This document shows positions 63,597 through 64,000 of a stretch of 64,000 nucleotides of DNA, piece by piece. Source of the stretch: Syntrophales bacterium (GTDB taxonomy: Bacteria; Desulfobacterota; Syntrophia; Syntrophales; UBA8958). A program made the translations under genes and the position numbers. The notes beneath the pieces are model-generated. The model did not search any database. It was given only the letters and a program-made list of their open reading frames with translations, and was not told the origin of the DNA. Positions within the stretch are counted from its first letter, which is position 1; each line of letters begins with the position of its first letter. Where the stretch lies: contig JAOAFE010000008.1 of NCBI GenBank assembly GCA_026416455.1, positions 1 to 64,000 on the forward strand, read 5' to 3'.

Positions 63597-64000
63597 TTAA
63601 TTCTTTGATCCCTTGGCTAATGCCTCGGTACCACCGACAATATCCATCAACTCTGCCGTAATGGCTGCCTGTCTGGCTTTATTGAACTTTAATGTCAAGG
63701 AATCAATCAATTCATCGCAGTTTTTGGTGGCGTTATCCATCGCTGCCATACGAGCTCCGTTCTCACCTGCCGAAGTTTCCAACAATGCTCTAAACAGCAG
63801 CACCCGAACGTACATGGTGAGCAATCTATCGAGCAGTACCTCCGCCGAGGGCTCATACAGGTATTCTATTTTTTGTTCCGGTTCCGCCGCCTCTTCAGAG
63901 CCTACAGCGGGCAAAGGAAACAACCTGACAAGCGCCGGCCTTTGAGAAGCCACATTTCTGAATTCGTTATAGATGAGATAAAGCTCATCATACTCACCCC
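63597..64000 (-). CDS. atpG: F-type ATP synthase gamma subunit, 5' end outside window
   Basis: The C-terminal part of the gamma subunit; the frame is open to the right edge (…EYDELYLIYNEFRN). The end MAAMDNATKNCDELIDSLTLKFNKARQAAITAELMDIVGG is diagnostic of the C-terminal helix that penetrates the F1 head. It is 18 bases upstream of atpD. Confidence 0.95.
   Translation of the reverse strand, partial: GEYDELYLIYNEFRNVASQRPALVRLFPLPAVGSEEAAEPEQKIEYLYEPSAEVLLDRLLTMYVRVLLFRALLETSAGENGARMAAMDNATKNCDELIDSLTLKFNKARQAAITAELMDIVGGTEALAKGSKN

Overview
The window is dense, mostly housekeeping bacterial DNA from a diderm. Parts for outer-membrane assembly are present (LptE-like and LolA-like proteins, a PpiD-like chaperone), as are a MreBCD/PBP2 rod-shape cluster and an F-type ATP synthase. 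Gene content and order suggest an anaerobic member of the former Deltaproteobacteria (Desulfobacterota), perhaps a syntroph or degrader of organic acids: NIL-domain ferredoxin, PflA-like radical SAM protein, DUF2905, GH57/alpha-glucan phosphorylase, two class III CoA-transferases with a Liv transporter, and thiolase. The lineage is an inference; no rRNA is in the window.

Layout. 0-4.7 kb (+): end of a ThyX-like gene, thiolase, peptidase C26, AmpG-like permease, YqaA-like membrane protein. 4.7-7.7 kb: glutaminyl cyclase (-), FtsH-family protease (+), rpsT (+). 7.7-10.8 kb (-): leuS-lptE. 11-20 kb (-): a Liv-type ABC transporter (livHMGF), two CaiB/BaiF CoA-transferases and two paralogous binding proteins, read as one uptake-and-activation module whose substrate is unknown. 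20.5-21.8 kb (-): metK behind a SAM-II-like leader with an intrinsic terminator. 21.8-30.3 kb (-): a long run yceD(DUF177)-rpmF-fabG-acpP-fabF-rpiB-glyA-dCMP deaminase-nrdR-ribE-ribBA-ribH-nusB. 30.4-32.8 kb (+): gltX, tRNA-Glu and a SAM hydroxide adenosyltransferase. 32.8-37 kb (-): mreB-mreC-mreD-mrdA. 37-43 kb: PpiD-like chaperone (+), proA-nadD-DUF2845 (-), patatin/radical SAM/DUF2905 (+). 43-50 kb (-): glycosyltransferase 4, GH57 enzyme and a 1417-residue glycogen synthase-phosphorylase fusion. 50-53 kb: lolA, ilvE, small proteins, NIL-ferredoxin. 53.3-58.6 kb (+): mtaB-rnc-radical SAM-era-der. 58.6-64 kb (-): atpG(partial)-atpD-atpC, pgi and an NSS-family symporter.

The most interesting non-coding signals flank metK. 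Its 5' leader matches the SAM-II riboswitch core, and its conserved GCUAAAG segment can pair over 12 positions with the terminator, giving a clear attenuation model. Roughly 330 bases upstream of livH there is a second structured leader with three hairpins, a terminator, and an upstream copy of one terminator arm that could act as an antiterminator; I do not recognise its class. Other points of note are the fused synthase and phosphorylase, a trio of DnaA-box-like 9-mers at exact 12-base spacing upstream of lolA, and unusually tight convergent gene pairs that share stop codons.

I saw no insertion sequence, CRISPR array, prophage or integron. All start choices, promoters and RNA structures were judged by eye.
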